A stretch of 13,530 bases of DNA from CAYSTL01 sp964516805 (GCA_964516805.1 CAZEXI010000058.1:1-13530), one strand, 5' to 3'; numbered from the stretch's first letter, positions 5,489 through 12,863 are shown. A program made the numbers and translations. The notes: a model not told the origin generated them from the letters alone.

Positions 5489-8400
5489 TTAATATTGATC
5501 TCTTTTTACCTTAAAAAGTACTGCTGCTAGAGTTGTGATCATAATCAAAATTAAAATCGAAAAACCAGGTTGTAAACCTACCTCGTTAATAACCTGAACA
5601 GTTTTCTCCTCACCACCGATACTTATCACATGTGTACCTGTTTCATTGAAAACTCCATCATAACATATCTTTATTTCTTCACCAGGTGATATTGTACCAT
5701 TTTTCATTACGTGGTCATCGATAATCAACTGCCATTCTGTTTCTTTACCGCCAATATTCTCTATTATTGCAGTGATGTTATAATCGACTGGACTAGTTTC
5801 ATTTTTATAATCTACGCTGAAATCGACGACTTCAATATCTCCTGGAGGAAGTGGTTTTACAGTTATATTCAACATTTCTTTAGCGTAATTTCCGGAAATA
5901 TCTTTCACGATGAGTTCAGCTTTATACTTACCTAGATCACTGAAAGTTACGTTGATACTTTCTCCCATATATGTTTGATTTGACAACTTCCAAACAAACT
6001 CATCGATCACATGATTATCTCTGGATTTTGTCGGTTTCAATTCTATACTTTTATTGATGTACGTATTAATATCCTCTCCGATTTCAATAATAGGTTTAGT
6101 GATATCCTTAACCTCTATAGATATTTCTTCTGTTTCAAAATTATCCGAGCCATCATTTACAGTCAAATTTACCATAAAAACACCAATATCAGTAAAATTA
6201 TATGCTAATTTCTTACCAGTAAAATTCTTCCCATCTAATGTCCACCGGTACTCTGTTACACCTATATTATCATTAGATGGTTCTGCAGAAAGCATCACCC
6301 CTTCATCTAGATTCACCACGGTTTCCCCAGAGATCAAAGCTTCAGGGGATATTGTATCTTCAACATCTAAATACTTGATTCTAGTCTTATTAATATTCAA
6401 ATTTTCATCGACAGCACAAATCGAATATGATATATTTACTGCGTCTTCAGGGATATTAAGGACTAAAGAATAATTGTCTTTCCTGAATTTATCAAGTCTT
6501 TCTCTAATTCTTTTCCTCTCATTTACAGAATAATTAACAAAAACATATTTTATACCTATATTATCATTAGCCTTTGAAAACAAAGTAAAGTTTTCACCTG
6601 TAGAGGGTATGGATTCAGATATTTCTTTTATTCTGGGCTTGTAATCATCTTCCACTTCTATTCTTTTTATCCCAGAATAAGCTGTGTTTTTTTCTTCATC
6701 TGTGATGCTTAAATTATAATAAAGCTCTGAAGAGGATTTTGGAAGAACTATATCAAACCTTAAATTTTCTTCACTGACCTTTTTAGTAATTTTTTCACTG
6801 ACATCTGTCCAATATTTTAGGGACATGTTTGCTAAAGCTAAATTATCCTTTCCAGAAAAATTAAAAGTGAAAGTATCTCCAGTTGTCCCATATGATTGAC
6901 TGTGATCCACATAAGTAGGTCTTTCATCATCTATAATTTCTAAAGAATTCAATTCAGTTTGGTTTACATTCCCTGAAACATCTTTAGCTGTGATATTAAA
7001 ATAAAACACAGATGCATGATTTGGTACAGTGACTTGGATGTAATACTCATTCTCATTATTTGTCAGAGTTGCAGTATTGATTGTGGTCTGATCTGTATGA
7101 TAATTTATTGTGACTGACTTTACATCGATGTTGTCTTCAACATTCACAGTTAGATTGTAAATATCGCCTGTTTCAGGAGTTTGTAAAGCTGACTTTTCTA
7201 TTACCGGACTGTATGTATCAATCACTTTTATGATCCTGTTGCCTGTAGACTCATAGTTACCTGAAGAATCAACAGCACTGATGTTATATTTTAGGAATTC
7301 AGCTGTGAGTGGTACTTTTATATTATACTCATACTGATTCCCTTCATTTATGAGCATAGCTCTAGTTTTTTTTTCTGAAACATCAGTCCAATAGGTTACT
7401 TCTACTGTATCGATCTTAAAATTATCTGAAACGTTGGCAAGAAAAGCAAAACTTTCACCAGTTTCAGCCTCCTCATCACTAAGATCCTCTATCTTAGGAA
7501 GTATATCATCGGATATTATCAGTGTCTTTTCTTCTGTCTTATTTCTATTCCCTAACTTGTCTGTTGCAGAGAAACTGTAATACAAAGTCACGGGCTTGGA
7601 TGGTAATATTATCTCCTTCTGGTAAAAATCGCTGCTAACCCTCTCCATACTCATATTATATATCTCTGAATTTTCATAAGAATAATAAACATTTGCAGAA
7701 GATACAGTCGATATATCACTTATGGACACATTGAAAGTGTAATTATAATCATCAGTATCTTGAGGTGAATTATCATTAATTTTTGGTGGCAGATTATCCA
7801 CGTAGAAAGAAACAGAGTCCAGGTTCGTATTTCCTGAGTTATCTACTGCTTTTATATCTACTGTATGATTTCCTATTGATAATGAGGTTATAAAATATTG
7901 TACATCTAGCCCAACATCAATCCAAGAAGAACTATCAGTTCTGACCTCATAGTGAGCTATACCAAAACCATCATCTGATCCATCCCATTTTACAGTCAGA
8001 TCTTCTTTCGAAAATTCTTGATTTTCAGTCGGATGGAGAATATTAATTTCTGGAGCTACATCATCATATGTTTTGAATGTCCATGTGGATGATACAGTTT
8101 GTTTGCTAACATCGGAAGCAACAACATACCATTGATACTGTGATGCTTTAGATAAATCACCCCACATTATCGATACGTATTCATCGCTGTTAACCCCCGA
8201 TTTTGTACCTATCACACTATCATCTGAGGCATCATAAAAAGTAATATCCATGATATCCTCATCTGGATCTGAGACTTTAACACTAAGAGTTGGTGATGTG
8301 CTTACTCCTGTAGCACTATCTACTGGAGAAGGATTTTTTGGTGAATTCGGAGCGTCATTATGACTAGCTGTGGTGAAAGACCAAGTATTAGATCGTGTAG

Positions 8401-11065
8401 ACAGACTGCTATCATCTACTACTGCATACCAGCTGTACTGATTGCCTTCCGATAAGCCAGACCATGTCACTGATGCTGTTCCCTTGCTAGTTACACTGGA
8501 ATCCGTCCCTATCAATCTGTCATCAGTACTCCTATAAAAATGAACATCCAACATATCCTCATCTTGATCATATACTTCTACACTCAGAGTGGGATTAGTG
8601 TTTATCCCAGTAGATCCATCAGAAGGAGAAGGATTAGTCGGACTATCGGGTGCATGGTTAGCACTTGCTGTTATGAACGACCATGTGGACGATTGCGTAT
8701 TCAAACTTTTATCATTGGCTACAACATACCATTGATACGATGTATCATCAGATAGACCTGACCATGTCACCGAGGCTTTCCCTCCACTAGTTACATCTGT
8801 TTCAGTACCGATAATACTGTTATCCGATCCATCATAAAACGTCACATCCAATGTATCTCCATCTGGATCTGAAACGGAAACACTCAAAGACAGACCTGTG
8901 CTTACACCCATGGTCCCATCTGCAGGTGAAGGATCACTAGGTACACCTGGAGGATTATTCTCACTAGCTGTTGTGAATGTCCATGTAGAAGATTGCGTAC
9001 TTGAACTACCATCATCAGCGATAGCATACCAATTATAGTTATTTCCAGAAGACAATCCCGACCATGTCACTGTGGCTGTTCCTCCACTGACTACGCTTGA
9101 ATCAGTAGCGATAAGATTATCCAGGGATGCATGATAGAATGATACGTCCATAGTATCTCCATCAGGGTCAGATACATCCACTTTTAAAGTGGGATCAGTA
9201 CCAAGACCAGTTTTTCCATCAGATGGAGAGGGATTTTGTGGTGATTTGGGCGGTAAATTACTTCCTTCCAATCGTATATTATCCAACCATCCACAATCTG
9301 CGTTCTGTGATATTGTAGTATCTTTTTTGTACTCCCATTTAATATTGTGAGCACCTGAAGAAAGACTGAATGATTCTGTTGTCCAATCTTTAGCTCCACT
9401 TATCTTACTCTTGATAGAACCATCAATATAAAATCTCAATTCATCATAACTGCTTGAACTCACTTTCCAATCAAAACTCAATTTAGTTTCACCAGTTATT
9501 TCTGTTGTGATTACAGAAGAAAAACTATTGCCTATATCACCGCTTTGAATAGAATCTGAATCATTGTTATATTCATGATTTACTCCAGTCCAACCTGAGG
9601 GACCATTTGTGTTAAAGTCAAAACCTGGATTATCGACTCCCTCGCTTAACGAGATGTGACTGTGGTCTGTAAATGTATTTGTGGCTGTGCACGGAGTATT
9701 TTTAGGTAAGTTTAGAGCCTGATTTGATATTCTTGTTGGGTTTCCTGCAATGTATCCATTTTCGTATGATTCTAATTTAAAACCGGTCAGAGCACCGTTG
9801 GATTGACTCGTTCCTAAATCTATGTAGAAATCTTTTGTTCCAGAATCATACTCATCTTTAAATTCAGATAGGTCTAAAGAAAGAAAATCGGGATACCCTG
9901 TATCACTGTCAGTAGCAAAATAAGGTGTTCTTTTATCTAAAGGACTTCCAGGTTGTCCAATTCCCAATTCAATTGTAGAATCTCTTGTAGGTTTTGAATT
10001 GAAATGCCATACACCTAATAGACTAGGATCATAATCTGGTTTGTCTTGAATATAGGTAAGATATAGGCCTAGACTGCTGCCCATCTCTTTAAAGGTCTCA
10101 TATGTTATCCAGTAATATCCATTATCACCCCAATTTTTTCCCCATGAATTAGCAACCTTGAAAGCACCAGTTTCTCCATCTTCATTTATAGAATCGTCAT
10201 AACCAACAAAAGTTTGTGCGTGATTAAGGCTGTTTCCATCATATTCACCTGTACTCATCACATAATTATCAGAAAAATCATACGCATTCGCATCCATGGC
10301 AAAGGTGACTGGTATGTCTGATGATAGAAGATTTTTTACTGTATTAACAGTGGTATCTCCTTCATAATTTATGTTATGAACACTCTCTGCACGGTGTAAG
10401 GGTGCTTCTCTGAATGCATAATCGTTCCCCCATGACGTTAGATCATTATCATCATATGGGTCCTTTGACCAGGTAGAAACTCCCCACTGAACGATGATAT
10501 TACCATTTACACCCATGAATGAGCCACTATCCTTCCCCCCATTAACCCTGTTGTACGTCCATCCAGGATTGAGTAATTGATCATTATTTCCCTGACTAGC
10601 TTCTGTCCAACCATTGTCTTTAGCCTCGAGATATCCATAAGTATAATAAGTCATAGCCCAGGCAGCACACGAGCCCTGTCCTCCCTGGCTCCTTATCTCA
10701 GGGAAATAAGATTGAGTGGAAATATCATAGGAAGTAGGTGTAGATGTTGGCGACACAGCCTCATTTAGAACGATCTCACCTTCTTTATTTTCCCAATATT
10801 CCTCAGTTGGGGGAGAGAGTCCAGTTCCAAATCCATTTATCTGAATGTTGTAATTTTCGCTCTCCTTTTTTATCCCATATTTATCTTTCATATTCTCTAT
10901 GTCCTCAGGTGTGAGTCTATGACCTTTGTACAACAAATCGTCATCATAATATTTGATCGAGCGATTTTTATGGTTTACAGCACCTCTACCATTTATATTG
11001 AAGATTGCAAAATTAGCAAGTAAAATGATGAGTGCAATCCCGATACTTATCGACTTTTTTCCCAT
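5489..11065 (-). CDS. Giant surface-anchored papain-like (C1) cysteine peptidase with Ig/FN3/PKD-like array
   Basis: This 1858-residue protein should be exported and held at the surface to cleave external proteins. Residues 5-24 form a signal peptide and about 30-115 resemble a propeptide. The C1 catalytic domain (about 115-345) keeps all papain active-site residues: Q127 and C133 in QGGQGSCAAWA, H282 in NHAQTFVGYDD, and N306 in VANSWGKNWG. A beta-rich region of unknown family follows (350-470), then a jelly-roll-like domain (about 480-600). Four FN3-like repeats of exactly 100 residues come next (about 601-1000), then an Ig-like domain (1003-1092), five further beta-sandwich repeats of about 93-98 residues (1093-1570), two PKD domains (1572-1655, 1656-1738), a CARDB-like domain (1742-1827) and a C-terminal membrane segment (1834-1851) with a basic tail. 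Residues 1101-1830 hold 28 N-glycosylation sequons, against only three before them. An ABC exporter follows 46 bp downstream. Confidence 0.9.
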   Translation of the reverse strand: MGKKSISIGIALIILLANFAIFNINGRGAVNHKNRSIKYYDDDLLYKGHRLTPEDIENMKDKYGIKKESENYNIQINGFGTGLSPPTEEYWENKEGEIVLNEAVSPTSTPTSYDISTQSYFPEIRSQGGQGSCAAWAMTYYTYGYLEAKDNGWTEASQGNNDQLLNPGWTYNRVNGGKDSGSFMGVNGNIIVQWGVSTWSKDPYDDNDLTSWGNDYAFREAPLHRAESVHNINYEGDTTVNTVKNLLSSDIPVTFAMDANAYDFSDNYVMSTGEYDGNSLNHAQTFVGYDDSINEDGETGAFKVANSWGKNWGDNGYYWITYETFKEMGSSLGLYLTYIQDKPDYDPSLLGVWHFNSKPTRDSTIELGIGQPGSPLDKRTPYFATDSDTGYPDFLSLDLSEFKDEYDSGTKDFYIDLGTSQSNGALTGFKLESYENGYIAGNPTRISNQALNLPKNTPCTATNTFTDHSHISLSEGVDNPGFDFNTNGPSGWTGVNHEYNNDSDSIQSGDIGNSFSSVITTEITGETKLSFDWKVSSSSYDELRFYIDGSIKSKISGAKDWTTESFSLSSGAHNIKWEYKKDTTISQNADCGWLDNIRLEGSNLPPKSPQNPSPSDGKTGLGTDPTLKVDVSDPDGDTMDVSFYHASLDNLIATDSSVVSGGTATVTWSGLSSGNNYNWYAIADDGSSSTQSSTWTFTTASENNPPGVPSDPSPADGTMGVSTGLSLSVSVSDPDGDTLDVTFYDGSDNSIIGTETDVTSGGKASVTWSGLSDDTSYQWYVVANDKSLNTQSSTWSFITASANHAPDSPTNPSPSDGSTGINTNPTLSVEVYDQDEDMLDVHFYRSTDDRLIGTDSSVTSKGTASVTWSGLSEGNQYSWYAVVDDSSLSTRSNTWSFTTASHNDAPNSPKNPSPVDSATGVSTSPTLSVKVSDPDEDIMDITFYDASDDSVIGTKSGVNSDEYVSIMWGDLSKASQYQWYVVASDVSKQTVSSTWTFKTYDDVAPEINILHPTENQEFSKEDLTVKWDGSDDGFGIAHYEVRTDSSSWIDVGLDVQYFITSLSIGNHTVDIKAVDNSGNTNLDSVSFYVDNLPPKINDNSPQDTDDYNYTFNVSISDISTVSSANVYYSYENSEIYNMSMERVSSDFYQKEIILPSKPVTLYYSFSATDKLGNRNKTEEKTLIISDDILPKIEDLSDEEAETGESFAFLANVSDNFKIDTVEVTYWTDVSEKKTRAMLINEGNQYEYNIKVPLTAEFLKYNISAVDSSGNYESTGNRIIKVIDTYSPVIEKSALQTPETGDIYNLTVNVEDNIDVKSVTINYHTDQTTINTATLTNNENEYYIQVTVPNHASVFYFNITAKDVSGNVNQTELNSLEIIDDERPTYVDHSQSYGTTGDTFTFNFSGKDNLALANMSLKYWTDVSEKITKKVSEENLRFDIVLPKSSSELYYNLSITDEEKNTAYSGIKRIEVEDDYKPRIKEISESIPSTGENFTLFSKANDNIGIKYVFVNYSVNERKRIRERLDKFRKDNYSLVLNIPEDAVNISYSICAVDENLNINKTRIKYLDVEDTISPEALISGETVVNLDEGVMLSAEPSNDNIGVTEYRWTLDGKNFTGKKLAYNFTDIGVFMVNLTVNDGSDNFETEEISIEVKDITKPIIEIGEDINTYINKSIELKPTKSRDNHVIDEFVWKLSNQTYMGESINVTFSDLGKYKAELIVKDISGNYAKEMLNITVKPLPPGDIEVVDFSVDYKNETSPVDYNITAIIENIGGKETEWQLIIDDHVMKNGTISPGEEIKICYDGVFNETGTHVISIGGEEKTVQVINEVGLQPGFSILILIMITTLAAVLFKVKRDQY
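8066..9265 (-). repeat. Four in-frame 300-bp tandem repeats in the peptidase gene
   Basis: The repeats encode residues about 601-1000. Landmarks recur at exactly 100-residue spacing: the NPSPSDG-like element at 611, 711, 811 and 911; DPDGDTMDVSFY-like at 633, 733, 833 and 933; TWSGLS-like at 667, 767, 867 and 967; and STWTFTTAS-like at 693, 793, 893 and 993. Each unit looks like an FN3/Ig-type beta sandwich with a Pro-rich linker. The protein repeats are clearly homologous but not identical, so the expansion is not recent, yet no indel has accumulated. Confidence 0.9.
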
Positions 11066-11110
11066 TTCCTTAACACCGTTTTATTTGTTGAGAGGGTATT
11101 TCTATGTATA

Positions 11111-11126
11111 GTATTTATTATTTATT
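11111..11126 (-). promoter_or_regulatory. Possible TATA region of the peptidase gene
   Basis: On the minus strand this is an A/T run reading AATAAATAATAAATAC, about 50 bp before the ATG at 11065. It would leave a leader of about 25-30 nt that contains GGTG eight nt before the ATG as a weak Shine-Dalgarno. Several overlapping A/T-only matches make the exact box uncertain. Confidence 0.3.
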
Positions 11127-11164
11127 CTCATAAACCAAAGTAAACAACAATTATTTAAAATTGC

Positions 11165-11182
11165 AAAAAATATTTTAAAAAA
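11165..11182 (-). terminator. Oligo-U terminator after the SDR / E-set genes
   Basis: Just downstream of the stop at 11187, the leftward transcript would carry two six-U runs (A runs at 11165-11170 and 11177-11182 on the plus strand). Oligo-U tracts without a required hairpin are the normal intrinsic termination signal in archaea. Confidence 0.5.
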
Positions 11183-11186
11183 TAGT

Positions 11187-11588
11187 TCATAAATTTTTTA
11201 TCACATACCGATAACCATAACCGGGACAGTGTATCACATTGTCTGATTCTCTGTCCGCATCCAACCACTCACCATCGACGATGAAGGTAAACTCATAAAA
11301 ACTCACTTCTAAGCCGCTAATTATTTTTTTATCAATAAGAAGTTCCCATCTATTTTTATCTTTGTTAAATTCCATCTCCCACTCATCATCTTCAGACGTC
11401 CAATCCATGAAATTACCGACAACGTAAACTTTGTCAGCATCTTTGTCATCATCGTGGACAAAAATGATCTTATCTTCACTTTCCTCATATCCTTTTGGTG
11501 ACATACAATATGATGTTCTTGAATTCTTAAAATATTTGTCATCTATTCTATAGATAAAAGAAGTAAATTCAATTCCTTTTTGTAACAA
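11187..11588 (-). CDS. Small E-set / CBM48-like (glycogen-binding-type) protein
   Basis: The C-terminal 90 or so residues match the early-set fold seen in CBM48 and the AMPK glycogen-binding domain. Strands around KVYVVGNFMDWTSEDDEWEM (53-72) carry the 'V.L.G.F..W' hallmark, followed by the NRWELLID strand and then EFTFIVDGEWLDAD (103-116), equal to the usual 'YEYKFVVDG.W'. There is no catalytic domain and no signal peptide, so it is probably a cytoplasmic carbohydrate-binding or protein-scaffolding module. The full frame opens at a TTG (11586-11588) three bases after the dehydrogenase stop. The first ATG (11502-11504, residue M29) would give 105 residues, the usual size of stand-alone domains of this kind. 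Neither start has a convincing Shine-Dalgarno. The spacing implies co-transcription with the dehydrogenase gene. The fold assignment is good; the ligand is unknown. Confidence 0.7.
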   Translation of the reverse strand: MLQKGIEFTSFIYRIDDKYFKNSRTSYCMSPKGYEESEDKIIFVHDDDKDADKVYVVGNFMDWTSEDDEWEMEFNKDKNRWELLIDKKIISGLEVSFYEFTFIVDGEWLDADRESDNVIHCPGYGYRYVIKNL

Positions 11589-11591
11589 TAT

Positions 11592-12344
11592 CTAATGAAT
11601 GGTCAAACCACCATTGACACCAATGATCTCTCCATTAACATAACTACTTTTTTCTGAAGCCAAGAACAATGCTGTGTTTGCTATATCTTCTGGTTTTCCT
11701 AATCGTTTGAGGGGAATTTCTTGGACACGTTCTCTTTTCTCTTCTTCAGAATATCGATCAGCGATCATATCAGTCTCTATTGTACCAGGAGCTATACCGT
11801 TGACTGTTATTCCCTTTGGACCAAGTTCAAGTGCTAGTGCCCTGGTTAGACCGATGAGAGCTGTTTTGCTTACAACGTAAGAAGTTGCTTGATCTGAAGC
11901 TCTGAAGGCCCAGTGAGAGGACATGTTTATTATCCTCCCAGTATCAGAATCTTTCAGATTTTCTAAAGAATATTTGGAAAGCATGAAAGGTCCTCTTACA
12001 TTTACTCCCATGGTTTTATCAAAAATATCAACAGTAGATTCTTCTAGATTTTTCTTCTTCAGAATACCAGCGTTATTTACTAAAATATCCAGCCCATCGA
12101 ATTCATCTACAAAATCCGACACGATTCGTTTACAATCTTTTTCATCACTAACATCTCCTTTAAGAAGTATTCCTTCTGAATGACTGTTGACTGATTCTAA
12201 AATATCTTTTGCTCCTTCATCGCTAGAATGATAATTAATACCTATCTCTGCACCCTTTTCAGCAAATTTTTCTGCTATAGCACTTCCTATGCCTCTAGAA
12301 GCACCTGTTATCAGAGCTTTCTTTCCTTTCAATCTCTTAGACAT
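11592..12344 (-). CDS. Short-chain dehydrogenase/reductase (FabG-like SDR)
   Basis: This 250-residue classical SDR is expected to be a cytoplasmic NAD(P)-dependent oxidoreductase acting on a carbonyl or alcohol. The Rossmann motif TGASRGIG spans residues 13-20, NNAG is at 90-93, and the catalytic set is N115, S143, Y156 and K160 (in SYVVSK). PG at 186-187 and the C-terminal YVNGEIIGVNGG are standard for FabG and glucose-1-dehydrogenase-like members. The ends NYHSS (37-41) and GDVSD (63-67) fit nucleotide specificity and adenine-binding positions, but cofactor choice is not certain. Archaea generally lack bacterial fatty-acid synthesis, so a role as 3-oxoacyl-ACP reductase should not be assumed; the substrate is unknown. 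The E-set gene starts 3 bp downstream. A TATA-like box sits only 3 bp before this ATG, so the real start might be the TTG at codon 5. Confidence 0.9.
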   Translation of the reverse strand: MSKRLKGKKALITGASRGIGSAIAEKFAEKGAEIGINYHSSDEGAKDILESVNSHSEGILLKGDVSDEKDCKRIVSDFVDEFDGLDILVNNAGILKKKNLEESTVDIFDKTMGVNVRGPFMLSKYSLENLKDSDTGRIINMSSHWAFRASDQATSYVVSKTALIGLTRALALELGPKGITVNGIAPGTIETDMIADRYSEEEKRERVQEIPLKRLGKPEDIANTALFLASEKSSYVNGEIIGVNGGLTIH

Positions 12345-12347
12345 AGA

Positions 12348-12356
12348 TTTATATAA
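12348..12356 (-). promoter_or_regulatory. TATA-like box crowding the SDR start
   Basis: TTATATAAA on the minus strand ends 3 bp before the SDR ATG (12342-12344). With normal archaeal spacing, transcription would begin near 12326-12330, inside the annotated frame and close to the TTG at codon 5 (12330-12332). Either the box is fortuitous or the protein begins at that TTG from a leaderless message. Confidence 0.35.
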
Positions 12357-12390
12357 TCGTCTATTTACAAGTTATTTTTGGGACGGGACG

Positions 12391-12406
12391 ACACGTTTTT
12401 AGTGCA
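12391..12406. repeat. 16-bp direct repeat, left copy
   Basis: ACACGTTTTTAGTGCA, identical to 12561-12576 and 170 bp from it. Both copies are followed by T tracts that can fold back on A tracts. They flank a set of hairpins in the spacer between tRNA-Leu and the SDR gene. Confidence 0.85.
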
Positions 12407-12596
12407 GTTTTTTTTACAAAAAAGTGCGCAGTAACTCGCTGACGCTCGCTACTTCTTTCAATAACTTTTCTCACTACGCTCGAAAAGTAATTGATTTTTA
12501 ACAATCAGAGATTGTTCTTATTTTTAATGCCTTTTATTAAGGGCTATCTCCGATAGCCCAACACGTTTTTAGTGCATTTTTTTATCAAAAGAATGC
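12404..12596. other. Array of five or six hairpins, non-coding
   Basis: Successive inverted repeats are visible. 12404-12427 has T6/A6 arms closed by GCA/TGC. 12430-12453 is weak, with AGTA/TACT around CTCGCTGACGCTCG. 12464-12488 pairs ACTTTTC with GAAAAGT, the intervening bases carrying most of the related motif CTCACTACGCTCG (12470-12482). 12500-12516 pairs AACAATC with GATTGTT over a 3-nt loop. 12541-12559 pairs GGGCTATC with GATAGCCC over a 3-nt loop. 12574-12596 pairs ten bases around ATC and touches the tRNA 3' end. No ORF of note is present. It could be a non-autonomous repeat element, a transcribed structured RNA downstream of the tRNA, or a termination/processing region. Confidence 0.6.
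12561..12576. repeat. 16-bp direct repeat, right copy
   Basis: Identical to 12391-12406. This copy runs into the T7/A4 hairpin that abuts the 3' end of tRNA-Leu. Confidence 0.85.
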
Positions 12597-12678
12597 GAGG
12601 GAAGGGATTTGAACCCTCGGACCCCTATGGGAATAGATCTTGAGTCTATCGCCGTTGGCCATGCTTGGCTACCCTCGC
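12595..12678 (-). tRNA. tRNA-Leu, anticodon CAA
   Basis: An 84-nt cloverleaf is read on the minus strand. The acceptor arms GCGAGGG/CCCTCGC pair perfectly. The anticodon stem ATAGA/TCTAT encloses loop CTCAAGA, giving anticodon CAA for the Leu codon UUG. A long variable arm (CCC-ATA-GGG stem) is the class II feature expected for leucine. The T arm contains GGTTCAAAT. The D arm carries G18-G19 and a G at position 15, the site of archaeosine, which the queD/queC products in this window help to make. No intron is present and CCA is not encoded. I see no good TATA box in the expected upstream interval. Confidence 0.96.
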
Positions 12679-12685
12679 AAGTTGG

Positions 12686-12740
12686 AGTGAGCATACGCAA
12701 ATGAAACTTGCGTGTTAATGGAAATTCTTTCCACGTCACT
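12686..12740. other. Branched inverted-repeat structure in the tRNA upstream spacer
   Basis: An outer pair AGTGA/TCACT (12686-12690 with 12736-12740) encloses two hairpins: ACGCAA/TTGCGT (12695-12700 with 12708-12713) and GGAAA/TTTCC (12720-12724 with 12728-12732). The arrangement could fold as a three-way junction on either strand. It lies 8-62 bp upstream of tRNA-Leu, where its promoter should be, so it might equally be operator-like DNA. Short arms make chance possible. Confidence 0.35.
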
Positions 12741-12820
12741 AGCATTATGATAGGATAATTTGCGTTTGTGTGCCTGATTATTAAGACGCCCCAAATATAG
12801 TTTACTGTTGTTAGGTCATA

Positions 12821-12836
12821 GGAAACTTATATATTT
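12821..12836 (+). promoter_or_regulatory. BRE/TATA promoter of the right-hand gene pair
   Basis: GGAAACTTATATATTT combines a purine-rich BRE-like element with TTATATAT, centred about 33 bp before the ATG at 12864. The predicted leader is short but still contains AGAGG about 5 nt before the start codon. Confidence 0.6.
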
Positions 12837-12863
12837 CTTTTCTTTATTAATAGTAGAGGCATT

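Noticed and set aside
6054..6473. 139-residue plus-strand ORF inside the peptidase gene
   Set aside because: It is fully antisense to the PKD and Ig-like part of the long peptidase frame, which has continuous domain homology. The antisense product is Ser/Ile-rich and featureless.
8066..9265. Tandem repeats as a non-coding satellite or CRISPR
   Set aside because: The repeats are 300 bp, in frame, and encode homologous beta-sandwich domains of the peptidase.
2006..11065. Defence or toxin system built on the protease
   Set aside because: No toxin, nuclease, reverse transcriptase or sensor domain is present. The protease has a signal peptide and surface anchor, which fits extracellular protein degradation better.
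12390..12600. CRISPR array
   Set aside because: Only two copies of a 16-bp repeat occur, 170 bp apart, with hairpins rather than unique spacers between them and no cas genes.
12595..12678. tRNA-Leu as an integration site with att repeats
   Set aside because: I found no second copy of the tRNA 3' end in the window and no integrase gene. The nearby 16-bp repeat is not part of the tRNA sequence.
12735..12785. Box C/D small RNA
   Set aside because: An ATGATAG box-C-like sequence and a CTGA are present, but the C box deviates from RTGATGA and no C'/D' pair or terminal stem is convincing.
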